A stretch of 64,000 nucleotides of DNA. Origin: Coriaria nepalensis (lineage: Eukaryota; Streptophyta; Magnoliopsida; Cucurbitales; Coriariaceae). Location: contig CP114500.1 of NCBI GenBank assembly GCA_027186245.1, positions 4,970,001-5,034,000 of the forward strand, written 5' to 3'. Under the pieces are notes generated by a model. That model saw only the letters and a list, made by a program, of their open reading frames with translations, had not been told where the DNA came from and searched no databases. This document shows, piece after piece, positions 48,162 through 61,695 of the stretch (the stretch's first letter is position 1; every line of letters begins with the position of its first letter). The position numbers were made by a program, and so were the translations under genes.

Positions 48162-49739
48162 TTGCAGAGATTTTGCTCACTCTGTAATCTGTTCATGGAC
48201 TATTGCCTTCCTCACCACAACCTCCCCTCTCTCCACTCACTTTCTTCCTCTACAAACTCCCAGCCCAAAACCTATCTCTCTTTCTCTTCCAACTCTTCCC
48301 TCAGGTTCATCGTCAACCTCCGTGCTCTCCACGCGAAAAGACGGCCCTTGACCGTTGTTTCCAGCGCCGGCGCTAGTCACTGCGACTTCAGCAGTCTGAA
48401 CTGGCCGCTTGAGCCTAGGTCACCGGCCGGGAAGCACCTGAGCGGTGTGTTACAGAACCATCGCCAGTTGTTCCATGTTGCTGTGATTGAGGAGTTGAAG
48501 TACCTAGCCGATGAACGTGACTACGCCGTTTCTCGCATGCTGATCAGCGCTGGGTCCGATGAGGCTTTCCTTCACAGGTTTGTGACTCAATTCGAAATTC
48601 CTAATTTAATTCAACCCCTGTTTATTTCATATTCGTATATTCTATAAAGATTCTACAATATCTTGGCCTGTGAATTTCATTAATAAAGTAAAGTTCAAAG
48701 AGCTTCTTGGAAAAAAAAAAGGTGGTCTCTTATTTTTCTTATCTGTCGATTCCTTTTTGGTCGTCATCACTCATCTGTATAAATACTTGTTAGACAATTT
48801 GATTACTTTTTCATAAAGTGGGTTGATAGGGTAGCGACTGAGTGTGATTGTTTATCTAACATGGAATTTGAAGTAAACTAAGTATCATCGCCGCCGGTTT
48901 GCTATTTTTTTTATTTAAAAAAAAAAATAACTGTTATACTTTATTTCAGTAGGATTGCGCAACTAAAGGAGCAGGAATCCCAAATTGCAGTCCAAGATGT
49001 CATGTACATGCTTATATTTTTCAAGTTCTCCGAGATAAAAGTGCCCTTAGTTCCAAAGCTCTCGAGGTGCATGTACAATGGCAGACTGGAAATTTGGCCT
49101 TCAAAAGATTGGGAGCTCGAATCAATCTACGACTTAGAAGTCTTAGAGATGATAAAGGAACATGTGAGTAACGTCACTGGCTTGAGAGTCAACTCAAGTG
49201 TGAAAGACAATTGGGCTATGACTAGAATCAAGCAAGCACAACTAAGCCGAGTGTATATGGCTTCGATCTTATACGGCTACATGTTGAAGTCTGCATCATT
49301 AAGGCATCGTCTAGAAAGTAGTTTATCTCTGGCCAACCAAGACCATGTCGGTGAATGGACCTCTCTTCAATTTCAGGAGCCGTGTCGATACAGAATCAAG
49401 AACCTTCTGTATGGAAATGTTGCTGAAACTCGATCAAGCATATGTGAAGTGAAGGCTGAAAAATTGAAGTGTTTCTTGATGGGTTTGGATCCTGAAGCTC
49501 TGCAGAGGTGTTCTAAACTAAAATCTAGAGAAGCTGTGGGTTTGATTGAGAGCCACAGCCGTGCACTGTTTGGGAATATTAATGACGAAGGTGAAGCGGG
49601 GTTGCTTGAAACTGATGATCTTATAGTTACATCGTTTTCTAGTCTGAAGAGATTGGTATTAGAGGCTGTTGCTTTTGGTTCTTTCCTTTGGGGAGTGGAA
49701 GACTACATTGACAGTGTGTATATGCTAAAGGAGAACTAA
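48162..49739 (+). CDS. UV-B-induced protein At3g17800-like, chloroplastic (DUF760)
   Basis: Plant-specific DUF760 protein; the named Arabidopsis homologue is induced by UV-B and predicted to be plastid-localised, with molecular role unknown. Exon 1 is 48162-48577. Exon 2 begins at 48953, or 48950 via a tandem CAGTAG acceptor, and ends at the TAA at 49739. The model gives 400 residues (401 with the upstream acceptor). Residues 1 to about 65 are Ser/Leu-rich with few acidic residues, as in a transit peptide. Conserved-looking blocks are FKFSEIKVPLVPKLSRCMYN, GRLEIWPSKDWELESIYDLE, MASILYGYMLKSASLRHRLE and SFSSLKRLVLEAVAFGSFLW. The first ATG is used; a second in-frame ATG at 48195 would shorten only the presumed transit peptide. 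Confidence 0.92.
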
Positions 49740-50081
49740 GTTACTAATATGTGCTTGTTTAAGAGTTGCCGTTCTTTGTAAATACCGTCATCTGGTTTGC
49801 AACCAATCTACCGTTATTTGCAAATCAATATAGTTATATTGTACTCCCGAAATTTATTATTGAAATTCTACTGCCTTTTATTACTAACATCCTTATACTA
49901 TTTAATGGTCGTTTCTGCAGTTTGGTGGATACCGTAAAAAACTTAAAAAAACATTTTTTTCGTTTTAAGAGCTGATGAACGTCAAAAACGTGCCGTGGCA
50001 AACTCGTTGCCATGATTTTGGTCAAGTATTTTTACACATGATTTCAAAGATGGCCCAAAATGTGTTTTGAAACATAATGGT
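49740..50081. other. DUF760 gene 3' region
   Basis: 3' UTR and AT-rich sequence. Nothing else was recognised. Confidence 0.5.
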
Positions 50082-50725
50082 CCTTGTTTCTAGCATAAAA
50101 TTAGGTTAATTGATTTATTTGTATGGCTATATATAGCCCATTAAGGGATGAATAAAATGAGATTATATTTGAAGTTTGAATTGAAATGTTTCTTTGAAGA
50201 GATTCCGGTTAATTAAAGTGATTCCGACTGTTGAGAGGGAATCTCAATACCTCTACCAATATTGATGTGAGGTTGATTCAAGATTTTTGCATCATTTCAG
50301 AGGTGGACTAATAGTGCGATTCTACAAGCCATGGGGATTGTGAGATTCAATCCTTCATCTTTGTTGTGGACACTACAAGCTTCATAACTCGAGCGAGGTC
50401 GAGTTATTTTCTAAGAAGCAAAAAATTGATGCAAATCAATAAATTTTAATTTTAAATTAGTATAATATTAATTTCTCTTTATCTTTCCTAGTTTGTTTGC
50501 ATAAAATTAGGTTAATTGTAATGATTTTGTTTTCCTTATTTCTAGCATAAAATTAGGTTAATTGATTCATTTGTATGGTTATAAATAGTCCATTTAGGGA
50601 TGAATAAAAGGAGATTCTTTTTGGAGTTGGAATTGAATTGATTATTTAGAGATTGGTGATAGGGAGTCTCAACGCCACTTTCGCTACTAATGCGAGGTCA
50701 ATTTGAGAGGTTTGTATCATTTAGC
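50082..50725. repeat. Pair of diverged direct repeats, LTR-like
   Basis: A ~200-bp segment (about 50082-50300) starting TAGCATAAAATTAGGTTAATTG recurs diverged at about 50537-50725, with a fragment of the same start at 50498. Shared features: a TATA-like AGCCCATT/AGTCCATT region, GGGATGAATAAAA, TCTCAA(T/C)(A/G)CC and GAGGT(T/C)(G/A)ATT. These could be pieces of old LTRs. No internal retrotransposon sequence joins them. Confidence 0.55.
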
Positions 50726-52879
50726 CGACCAAAACAAAGGACATTTGGGCATGTATTTTGTGTCTGTTGATGCGGATTTTGTGCGATGATAAATACACGT
50801 TTTAATTCAGATGGAGCATGTTGTTACATTGAAAAAATTATAGTATATTGTAGTAAAGTGTGGGTGTGCCATCTCCATTTTCGTATGGGAGGGAAGGGGA
50901 AGGGCTAAGCGACGGGCACCAACACCCCTTGGATTTGTCTTCTTTTTTTTATTAATGAGTTAAATCCTAGGAAATGCTGGTGTTTCTTCAAAAGTATGGA
51001 AAGCTAATCTGAAAACACACACACTAATCGAAAAAGCATCTCTCATCCCCTTATCTTTGGGTATGGAGCCAACGTCGATATAAATGTAGTTGTGAAAGGG
51101 GTCATCAGCTTATTAGAAGTCACCACTCCTTGTTCGACTTTCCTTCCCGCCCAATGTCCGCAGTTGTAAAGTGCCATACATTAATAATACTTCAAACGAA
51201 CTAATTTAAATGAAAAGCAAAAAGCTTGAAAATGATCTTAAATGATAAGGAATGTAACTAATAAAAGAGTGATTGAAGCGGGAGAGAAGCTAAAGGGATT
51301 CATCCATTCTTAAATACGAAATCTATTGACCAAAGAAATTATAACTATAATCTAAATGATAACTTCAAATGTGAAAAAAGAAATTGATCGTTGAACGAAT
51401 AATCAAGACTAATCACACAAGCCAAAAGCTTATGGAGTAAAGGTAGATATTGCTAAGCTTAAAGAAATCATAAGTGTGGAACATGGATGAATAGCTTTGA
51501 AAGTAAAGCAAAAATAAACCAACGGATGGATTTGTTTTTAACCAAAAGGTATTGATATTTCCACATTTGGCATAGTCATCGGCAAAAGAAGCAGCATAAA
51601 AAATTATTAAGAAAGAATTTAAGAATACGAAAAAAAAGAAAAAAAGAAAAAGAAAAAGAAAAAAGAAGGGGGACTAGACCAAGACCTCCAAGAAATTAAG
51701 AGAACCTAAAGTATCAAAGATCTAACTTATCATTGAAGGTGGCTAAAATCTACCACCTAGTTGGTTTCTCTAAAACAATGAGTAAGCCTGACATTATGAC
51801 CATTAATAGTCTCTTTAATCGTCTTCAAAATATGTTGTAAATTTGGGTGGAGGGGGTTTAAAGCGCCGAACCATATGAACCAATATTAAGGAATCTATCT
51901 TTATATGGACTTTGTAAACCCCTGAAATTTAATCTTTAATCATATCATTTACTTATTTTTTATTTGAATTTGAGGTAAGTTTAAAATTATTCAACAGAGT
52001 GGTTCTAAGTGACAACTAAACTTGTCAACTAATAATGGAAAAAAAACTCTTTTTTTTATAAGGGAAAGCTATTCTCCCTAAGTAGAATCGGTGGAATGCC
52101 CTGCTTCCGGCTAAGTATACAGAGTTGGGCCTACCGTTCGTTCAACCTTCTGGATTAGCAATCATAGAAAGGAATGCAACGGGTGTGAAAAGAGAGTTAA
52201 GGCGAAGGGAAAATGATTTCCACTTCCGGTTAGATCCTCAAGGATTTCACTCACGTCAGACGTAGTCCACTATCAGACCCTTCGACGTGATGAATTAAGG
52301 TTTCTTGCAAGGCATGTTTGTGTTGGTGATGAACCAAATTTTTTATGTTGGTGTTGAACCTTCTGTGTGATGTTGATGACGTGTTTTATTTATAGGCAAA
52401 AGTATTTGGCCAAATGACCTTGTAACTTGGCTGTCAAGCTTGCTTAAATGACAAGTAACAACTTCTCTCATTTTTAGGCAAGCCCTTCTCGCTCGATTTT
52501 CAAGTTAGACCTTTCTCAGTCTTAGGCTTGTTTAGATGGAAGCCAATCTGGTCGGCCAATCTACTTAGAGAGCATAAGACTTATTTGGTCGGCCATTTAA
52601 TTATCGGTCGATTTAATCTCAATCATTTTTCAAATTTGATAACGGTCACTTATCACGTGTAAAAATTATAATTTTAGCAGGATTCAGCCTTCCTTTAGGA
52701 CATACAAGACTTTGAGACTTGTATTCAAAGTGTAGGTCTTATAGAGCCTCCTCTCTGAATCTTTGTTTACTCATTTCAATAATAGATCTAGGCTAGTAAG
52801 AGTTTATTATCGGCTAGACGGAGTGTTGGTTTCTCCTGAAATATGCAACTTGTATAATGACAAAGTGACTCATATGGAA
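50726..52879. other. Gene-free region
   Basis: No coding block. Contains an AAAAG-type purine run at about 51628-51670 and a less AT-rich, possibly transposon-derived stretch at 52080-52300. I cannot assign either. Confidence 0.55.
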
Positions 52880-55800
52880 TATGTTAATTTCAGACCTTTG
52901 TCCACTTCTTCTAAATTCTTGTGCTTTGACCTATAAATGGCCTTCACTTGTACAAAGTTAAGAGAATATGGATTTCTCATCCTTCGTTTATGGATACTAT
53001 TAATGGGGTTTAGTCTTCTTCTCATTGGAACCCTTTTGGTCCGAATTGCGAATAATCTTAGGAACACTAGACTAGCTCAAAGTCTAGAACAAAAAAGTGT
53101 TTAGAAATATTTTCTCTTCTTTGGATACTTGGGGGAATAAGGTGGAGTCTTATGAATCATTGCTAGAGTAAAATTGGTCAGATGAGGTTTTTAGGGATCT
53201 TTGGAATGCTAATGAAGCCTATAAACAGTGTATGCTTAATGAAGAAGTGTTTTGGAAGCAAACATCTAAGGAGCACTAACTTAAAGAGGGTGATAGTAAC
53301 TCTAAGTTTTTCACTCCTCTATGCAATCTAAAAATAGGTAATTAAATCTTACCTAGATTAAAGATGAGGTTGGTCAAAGATTATCTGATCCTTATATTTT
53401 TCAGTTAACGACTGTTGAGTTCTTTGAGAATCTTTATAAGGCCGAGCCTGTCTAGTTTAACAATGCCATGTTTGAAGTCATTCCTTTCGATCCGTTATTT
53501 CAATAGAAGATAATGAGTTGTTAGATCTTCCTTTAGAAATCATTGTTGTCTGGTCTTTCCTTTGAATAGAGCTCCTAGTATGAATAGCTTTTCCTTGGCT
53601 TTTTTCCAATCTTGTTGGGATATTGTCAAAGAAAATCTTTTGGAGGCTATCAATTTTTTCCTTCTAGGGAATTCTATTTTGGAGGCATTATCTAACACCT
53701 TATTGATTTTGATCCCTAAAAAAGTTAGTCCTAACTTTCTGAAGGATTTTAGACCTATCAGTTTGTGTAATGTTTGCTACAAACTCTTTTCTAAGGCTTT
53801 ATCTATTAGATTTAAGGATCTTCTTCCCAAGTTGTTTCTATGCCCAACATGGTTTTTTCAAGGGGCAATCAATTGTTGAGGCTGTTGGGTTAGCTCAAGA
53901 GTTAACTAGAGATTTAGAGAAGCAAGTTAATAAAGGTAATGTAATTTTCATATTGGATATGATGAAAGTATATGACATATTGGATTGGTCTTTTTTGGAT
54001 GTTGTTCTCTTTCACTTTGGTTTTTTTGATCCATTTAGAAGAGTGATTCAATCATGTTGCTAACATGTTCATTTCTTGGTGGTTTTCGAAGGTGTGATTG
54101 AGGGAAGATTTATGGGGCAGATGGGTCTGAGGCAAGGAGATCCTTTTATCTCTAATGCTTTTCATTATGGTAGAAGAAGTCTTGAGTGGAAGGTTATCTA
54201 AATCAGTGTTGAAGGGTCAAGTAAAAGCTTATGTTCTTAAGAGTGGTTGTCCTATTGTTTCTCATCTTCTTTTTGTAGATGATACTCTTATTCTGTGTAA
54301 TGGGCATTAGTTCAGTATTAGAAACCTTATGGAAATCTTGTCTTCCTATGAAAAGGCCTCAACTGAAAATAGCGTATCAAAGAGTGAATTTTATGTGCAT
54401 AATAAATGCTTTATTTGCTGAAGTACTATGAAGACTTACCTCATTTTCTAAAGGTTCATTTCCTTTTATTTATTAGGAGTCCCTTTATATTTTGTCAAAT
54501 TAAGGTGGAGTGTTATAATCCTTTTATTCATACTGTGGCATCTAGATTAGAAGGGTGGCAGACTAATATTTTGTCTAATAGTGGAAGAGTCGTTCTTATT
54601 AAGTGTGTGTTATCTTTAATTCTGTTACATCTGCTTGCTGCTACTTGTATTCTAAACTCAATTTTGGCCTCTCTGGAAAGTATGATGGCAAATTTTTCTT
54701 GGGGTTCAAGGCAAGGGAAAAGAAGGTAGTATTGAATCTCTTGGGAGAAATGTGTAAAGATAAAGAGGAATTACAAAGTTATCTGATATGAAGTTGGCTT
54801 TTAATATGAAGAAGATTTGGTCTTTACTTCATGGAAATTCTTTGTGGTGTCAGTTCATGGACATAAGATATGCTCATAGTCAACCTGTGTCTTTTTGGGT
54901 GGCTTCTAGTTCGTGTTCTATGGCTTGGAAAGAAATGGTGCAATCGATTCCTTCTTTTATCCAGTTGGCTAAATGGAATGTGGGGGATGTCAATTTGTTT
55001 TATTTGTGGCATTATGATTGGGGAGAAGGGATCCTAGCTAATTTTTTTGATCGGGATTTTCCTTTTCAATCTTTTCAGGAAGTCATGCATAACTATTCTT
55101 GCCTAGATTATGATATGATGGTTCTCAATTGGATTCTTTTCTTCAAAGGACCTCCCTTTCTTCCGAGGATTAGGGGTATTCACTACCCAGATGGCTCGGG
55201 TTTGGCCAATTTACGTAGCAAACCCAAATAAGAATAGTTTTTGAAATTTTCGCTCATGACCAACCCAAATTTTTTTGAAACTTGGTCAAATCTTCATGTA
55301 GGGTTGGTTAAAACCCCACGGGTGAAAAAAAAAAAAACTTAATATCTCACTCAATTTCAAGCAAGAACATCGTTGAATGAGGCAAGTAATAGGTTGTTTT
55401 CGGAGCCGAAGAAGGATTGAAAGATATTAAGTAACATCCTGATATTTTCTTTCCTGCCTTTATTGTAAGTGAAATTGATTTGAGATGAATACACTTAGCT
55501 GAGTTTCTGATTGAATTTGATTAAAATTTCAAATGATGAAAGTGTATTAGAAGTTCAATTGAATTTCTTCATGAAATTTTTATTGCTTAATATGATATGT
55601 TATTGCATACTTTATGCTCTAATGGATGCAATAACTGCATTTATGAGTGATGTCTTATTGTTACAGAGACAATTTAGACATCTTTAGTCACAATTTGATA
55701 TGCTTAGTAGCCAAGCTTCCAATTTGATCCAAAGCTAGAGTTTCTACACAGTGACTTAGGAGCTCAAAGTTGTTCGTTGGGGTGAAGAAAGAGAGAATAA

Positions 55801-56990
55801 GACAAAGGGCCAGGTTTTTTTAAAAAAAAAAAAAAAAAGAGGATTAAGAGTGACATAATAAAGTTAAGTATTATTTTTGAAATAATCTAAGTAATTTAAT
55901 AAAAGTATATAAGAATGTATATATATAATGAATAAATTGCTTAATATATATAATTTTATCTGGTCGATTTTAGCCGATTTTTTTCAAATTTATTTTTCTA
56001 TCAAATTCTTCAAGTTGGGTTTTTACTAAACTCGTAGCCAAACTAATATATATTAAACTCATGGGTTTTAGTTGATCTGTTCGATTTTCGGTTGGGTGAA
56101 TTGATTGGCCAGATTTCTATACACCCTTAGAGAGGATGATAGCATGGTGTGGCTACTTAGTAAGATTGAGAAGTTCTCTGGTGAAATCAATTCGGAGGAA
56201 AATTTCTAGAGTTGAATATTCTATTGATTGCTATAAAACTCTACGGTCTTTGGGAGGCAGGCTTTGGCAGCTTGAATCCTTTGTTGCATAGGTATGGTCT
56301 TTGGTGGGTTGTTATGTTTAGCTCTTTTTAGCTACATGTTTTGGGCCATTTATTTAATCCATTTGCCTGTTTTTTTTTTCTTTTTTTTTTTGGGAATTAT
56401 GGTTAAGGAGAAATAATGTCATTCACAATGATGGTTCTTTTACAATATCAATTGTTATTAGAAAGGTTATGAACCGGCTTTGGATATTAATGTGACATCC
56501 AATGTTGGTTGTTCCTACAATGATATTGGGAGGAGTATTCTTGATTATTTAGGTTAGCTTTTTAGGTTTAGGATCTCAAAACGGCATGTATTTATGTTTT
56601 ATGAAGTCTCCTTATAAAGATTGGTTTAAACTAAATGTAGTTAGTACATTTAAATGTAGTCTCCTTTGATGATAGAGAATGATTCACAAGCTCTTGCCTT
56701 AGTTGTCAAGAAGGATTGTTCGAATTGGACAGTCAAGTTGATGTGGTATATACTATTATATTTTGGTTCTTTTCTTTAAAGATAGAGATTGCTCATTTTT
56801 TAGAGAACGCAATTGTGTAGCAAATGCTTTAGCCAATATAAGTGGTTTATAATCTATTTATTTGAATATTGAGATCCACCTTTCTCCTTCTATTCATAGT
56901 ATCTCTCTCTTCTCTCTACAGATCCCTATAATTTGTTGGATCGACGATTGACTGACTTACTGAGAACATCTATTACACAACAAAATGGCA
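52880..56990 (+). mobile_element. L1-type LINE (non-LTR retrotransposon) relic
   Basis: Broken ORF2-like sequence in order. The region before RT is at 53100-53330 (EVFWKQTSKEH, LKEGDSNSKFF). The RT has LIPKKVSPNFLKDFRPISLC (about 53705), a damaged HGFFKGQSIVEAV, GLRQGDP (about 54123) and the catalytic FVDDTLILC (about 54272). A zf-RVT-like part follows (WQTNILSNSGRVVLIKC, about 54556), and an RNase H-like tail (NDSQALALVVKKD, ERNCVANALANI) lies at about 56665-56840. Many stops and frameshifts. A hAT-like element at 55171-56129 interrupts it. The 5' end and the poly-A tail are not defined. Confidence 0.85.
55171..56129. mobile_element. hAT-like element (959 bp) inserted in the LINE
   Basis: The ends TAGGGGTATTCAC and ATACACCCTTA are imperfect inverted repeats. 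The flanking 8-mers CCGAGGAT (55163-55170) and GAGAGGAT (56130-56137) match at 6 of 8. The LINE reading frame resumes on the far side. Subterminal GGGTTTGGCCAA and GGTTGGGTGAATT...GGCCAG words occur at both ends. No transposase frame. The element is younger than the LINE. Confidence 0.72.
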
Positions 56991-57492
56991 TTTTTGTAAT
57001 TTGCAAAATATAATATTGTCGTTATCTTTTATTTCGGGATATAAATCAATGTCGTAATCCCATTAATACTATTAAATAATATTCGGGTTGTCATTTGATC
57101 TACTACGCTAACGGATAATGTGATTGGCAACCATAGAGTTAGACTGTAAATTTGTTATATTGTATCTTCCTCGTTTTTAATACTTTATTCACTCAAATTA
57201 GCTGTGTTCCATTATTATTATTATTTATTATTATTATTATTTTATTTTATATTTATTTTATATATATTTTGCCAAGTAGGCTGTGTTCCAATTTAAGACA
57301 CCCACTCCTTTGTCCTTATTCAATGAATACGGAGGGGTATATTCGTCCCTTCACATTCTAATAAAAATCTGAAACCACAACGAAAAGCTCCCAAAATATC
57401 CCTTCTTCAATATATCTCCCTCTATATCGGTCAAAATACGATTTGGCCAAAAAGAAAAAAATTGTCAAATACGCAAAACCACTCGGTGGAGA
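56991..57492. other. Upstream region of the quinone oxidoreductase gene
   Basis: AT-rich, with an ATT microsatellite at about 57213-57265. Presumed promoter and short 5' UTR. No clear TATA box could be selected. Confidence 0.5.
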
Positions 57493-60400
57493 ATGGCGAA
57501 GAAGGTTATGCCTGCGGTTCTGTATGAGAGCTATGGCGGTGGAGCTGCTGCCTTGAAGGTTCTTTCCTTACGACTTCCTTTTTATTGCTTCTTGTGTCCT
57601 GTAACGATTTCATGAGAGTCTTTCTACATTGAAATTCTGGATTTTTGTAAATTAATTTGCGGTTGTTTTTTTTTTTTGGGATCCCTGCTATGATTTTCCA
57701 GTCCATTTGAATGACATGTCTGGGAAAATTATATTAATTTTTGGTATTTTATTTAGTCTTAGTTTTACATTTCTCTAAGGTGACCTTTGTATTCAAAGAG
57801 GATATTACTATTGAAAGAGAAAACGAAGAAAGAAAAATTAGAGAAAAAAAAAAAAAAAACAGGAAACAAGACCAACCGTTGCATTTCGAGATTTAGACCT
57901 TGATGTATTGCCCACTTTTGAGTCACAAGCCATTATATCTTTTTCTAAATTATCCAACGAGTCCTTATGATGCAGAATACTATGGTCGTTAGTGTAGTCA
58001 TTGGTTTCCACTTTTTTTCTCTTTGTGGTTTGAGTTATGACAAGTTCATTGATGTACTTTCTAATTGATTCAATTCTTGAATTCCACATGTGTATTCTTT
58101 TAGCTATGGATGATGGAACAGAAACTAGTATCTGGGGTGATCCAAATATTAATAGCATTTGGCTTTAAAATTCAGTCCAGTGAAACTGATTTAAAGTTTA
58201 TTTAAAACTTTTGTCACTGCATAAACATGATTGAATTGCCATCAAATTTAGTTGAAGTGAGAGAAGAACTCATCTGAAGTTTTTAATAGTAAGATCTATA
58301 CTAGTATCAGCTGGTTATTTGTCTATTTGATAGTCCCTTGCATTTAATGCATGTTTTTCAAATCAAATATTTCATCGATATTCAAACTGTAGATATACAG
58401 ATTAATCGTAATTATTCCATAACTTGTTGCAGCATGTTGAAGTTCCAATTCCCATTCCCAAGAAAGATGACATTTTGCTGAAAGTTGAAGCAACTAGTTT
58501 AAATCCAGTCGATTGGAAAATTCAGAAGGGCATATTGCGGCCTCTTTTTCCTCGCAAACTCCCCCACATACCAGGTACTTCAATTTCTAGTGCTTGGTTC
58601 ATTCCATTCCCACATTTCATTCATTTACTTTTAGGAAGCATTTAGAACTCGGATTCCTTAATTTTTAGGAATACGCTATATACTCAAACTAATACTGTGA
58701 TTTCCTTTCTCAGTCTTTTATTCCCAACAAAAATGGAACAAATACGGACATCTGATCTATTCTATTCTCTATATAAATCGATAGTTCAAGAAAAAGTTTC
58801 TTTAAAAGCAGTTTTGTTCCTTTGGTCATTTTCTGGGCTATATTGGAAGTCTGGAATTTGGATATTTGTCTCAGACTTGGATCTATCAACAACCACAATC
58901 ACGGCTTGTAATAAAAGGAGACTTTTAATTAAAGCTCTTGAGATGGAATCAAGTGCTCATATATAGATGAATGACTTATAGAGGAAAAGGAATGATGTTA
59001 GTGTTGACTATTCTAGAATCCCTCCTTCGATTCATTCAATTCATGGAGATCTGCCACTATTGAACTTAATTTTGATTGCACTATAATGGGTACTCCATGC
59101 CATATGGTTGGTGTTTTCATGCTACATAGAAATCATGAGTTTTGTGCTCTTATTTTATGACCCCATAACTTCATTTCGAAGACGAAGAAACTTACTGTCT
59201 TGAAATGGTCGAACGAATGGTTTCAATACGACTCATCCTGTTACATACATACGCAGTGTAAAAGTTTTTGCAAATTCTTACAAAATATTTATATGAACAA
59301 CTAGGTAAAAGTCCTATATTTTCTTATTTAGAATACTGCACTACCTATAGGCTATACAGGAAACTAAGGAAGGAAATAAACTAGGAAACAGAAATAACTA
59401 CGTTTCGTTATTTATGGAGTTGACTAGCCTATTATTATGCGAAGTAATTCCTTATTTTACAGTAATAGATATGAGTAGAATATTCTTCTTTCCAACACAT
59501 CCCCTCAAGTTGGTTTGAAGATGTCTTCCATAGCCAGCTTGCCCGTTAATTTCTCAAACTGATTCTTTGACAATCTCTTTCTGAGAACATCTGCAATTTG
59601 TTCCTCAGTTGGTATATACGTGATGCAAATATGCCCGTTCTCCATCTTCTCTTTGATAAAATGTTTGCTATCTCAACATGTTTGGTTTGGTCATGGAGCA
59701 CAGGATTATGAGCTATTGAAATAGCTGCTTTGTTATCACAACATGCTTCAATCGAGGTAGGATTTGAGATTTTCAGCTCATCTAGGTCCGCACTACTTCT
59801 ACCCACCGCATTCTGCTTTTTACTATGCCAAGTAACTACATTCCCTCCAATAAATATGTAGTAGCTAGAGGTTAACCTTCTATCTGTAATACTCCCAGCC
59901 CAATCAGCATCTGGAAAAACTTTGATTTGTAGATGACCGTGTTTTTCAAACAATAAACCTTTCCCTGGCGATCTCTTTAAGTACCTTAGGATTTTGTACA
60001 CAGCCTCGAAATATTCTGGGGATGATGAGTGCATGAATTGACTTACCATGCTTACTGCAAAGGCTATATTTGGGCGAGTATGTGATAGATAAATTAGTTG
60101 ACCGACCAGTCTTTGAAACAATTCCCTATCCTTAACATCTTCAGGTTTAGCAGGTTAGAACTTCATATTCGGTTCAGTTGGTGTATCTGCTGCCTTGCAC
60201 CCAAGCAAGCCTGTCTCGCCAAGAAGATCCAATACATATTGTTGTTGATACTCAAAGATACCTTTCTTAGACTTAGCAAACTCCATTCCAAGAAAATACT
60301 TTAGTGGTCCTATGTCCTTGATCTCAAAGTCATTTGTCTGAACTCCCTTGAGTCTTTTAATCTCAGTATGATCATTACTTGTCAAAATTATATCATCTAC

Positions 60401-61663
60401 ATAAACAGTTAACATAGAAATCTTTCTTTCTTTGTAGTGCTTATACAACATAGTGTGATCTACTTATTTTTGTGTATATCCCTGGCCCTTTACCACTTTC
60501 CTAAATCTCTCAAATCAGGCTCTAGGAGTCTGTTTAAGGCCATATAGTGATTTCTTGAGACTGCACACTTTCCCTTTACCAAGCCAATCTTCAAATCTTG
60601 GTGGTAAACTCATACACTAATGCGTTTTTTACATCTAGTTGATGTAAGGGCCAATCAAGACTAATGACAACTAAGGATAGTAAGACATGGATTATGTTAA
60701 TCTTTGCAACTGGAGCAAAATTCTCCAGATAATCAACATCTTATGTTTGTGTAAATCCTTTTGCCATTGAGCATGCCTTGTATTTTTCTATATTTCCATC
60801 AGCTCTACATTTCACTGTAAACACTCATTTGCACCCTACAGTTTTCTTCCCACACAGTAAATGAACTACTCCCAAGTCCCATTCTTTCACAGAGCATTCA
60901 TCTCTTCCAAGACTGTTGATTTCCAATCTGGGTTATCTAGGGCCTCCTAAATGTTTCTTGGGATAAATAGGTGATAAATTCTCGAGGTAAAAGCTTCATG
61001 TGACTTGCAACAGTTTTTCGTATGATACATATTTACAGTTAGGATGTTTTATATAGGTTCAAACTCCTTTTCTAAGAGTTATAGGAATATCTAGATTAGA
61101 GACGATAGGAGTAGAATTTGACAAAACAGAAGCAGAGTTAGAATTATCTGAAGTACAGGAAGGATCCACACTCAAAGACATTGATTGGTGTTGTGCTAAG
61201 GTAGTCAATATGTTTCTATTGTTTTGATGAGTACCCCTTCTATTGTAAACTCAGTGCTCGGAGGACGCAGGATTAACATGATCCTGTTGTAGTATTTCTC
61301 CCTAATCTGGGAGTCATTTAAGATTGGCCTTGGTAGGCTAGGGTTTTCCTATTTTGCATTATCTTGACTACCAATTTCTTGACTATTAGAACGTGAAAGA
61401 AAGTCTTAGGTAAAGGAGAGTTGTTTCCCAAAATGGAGCTTCATTATCCTCAATATCCTCCTGAAGACAGTTTGGTTTAAAGTAAGGCTGATATTTTACA
61501 ATATAACTTTGTAGATAAATTATCACAAATTGACATATGACAAAATCTAGCAATTCTAAATTCTTATATGAAAAAATTCTGACAAAGCTCAAGCACGCTT
61601 CGACTATATATATATATGGTACACAGAACGGGAGTGAGTCTTTTTCAAGCTATATATTTAATA

Positions 61664-61695
<32 letters not shown>

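Noticed and set aside
50310..50380. Possible tRNA-derived SINE (B-box-like AGATTCAATCC)
   Set aside because: Only a weak B-box-like match, no clear A box and no defined ends.
57838..58158. Minus-strand 106-codon frame in oxidoreductase intron 1
   Set aside because: No recognised domain, no homology I can name, and it ends in a Phe run from a poly-A/T tract. Kept as intron sequence.
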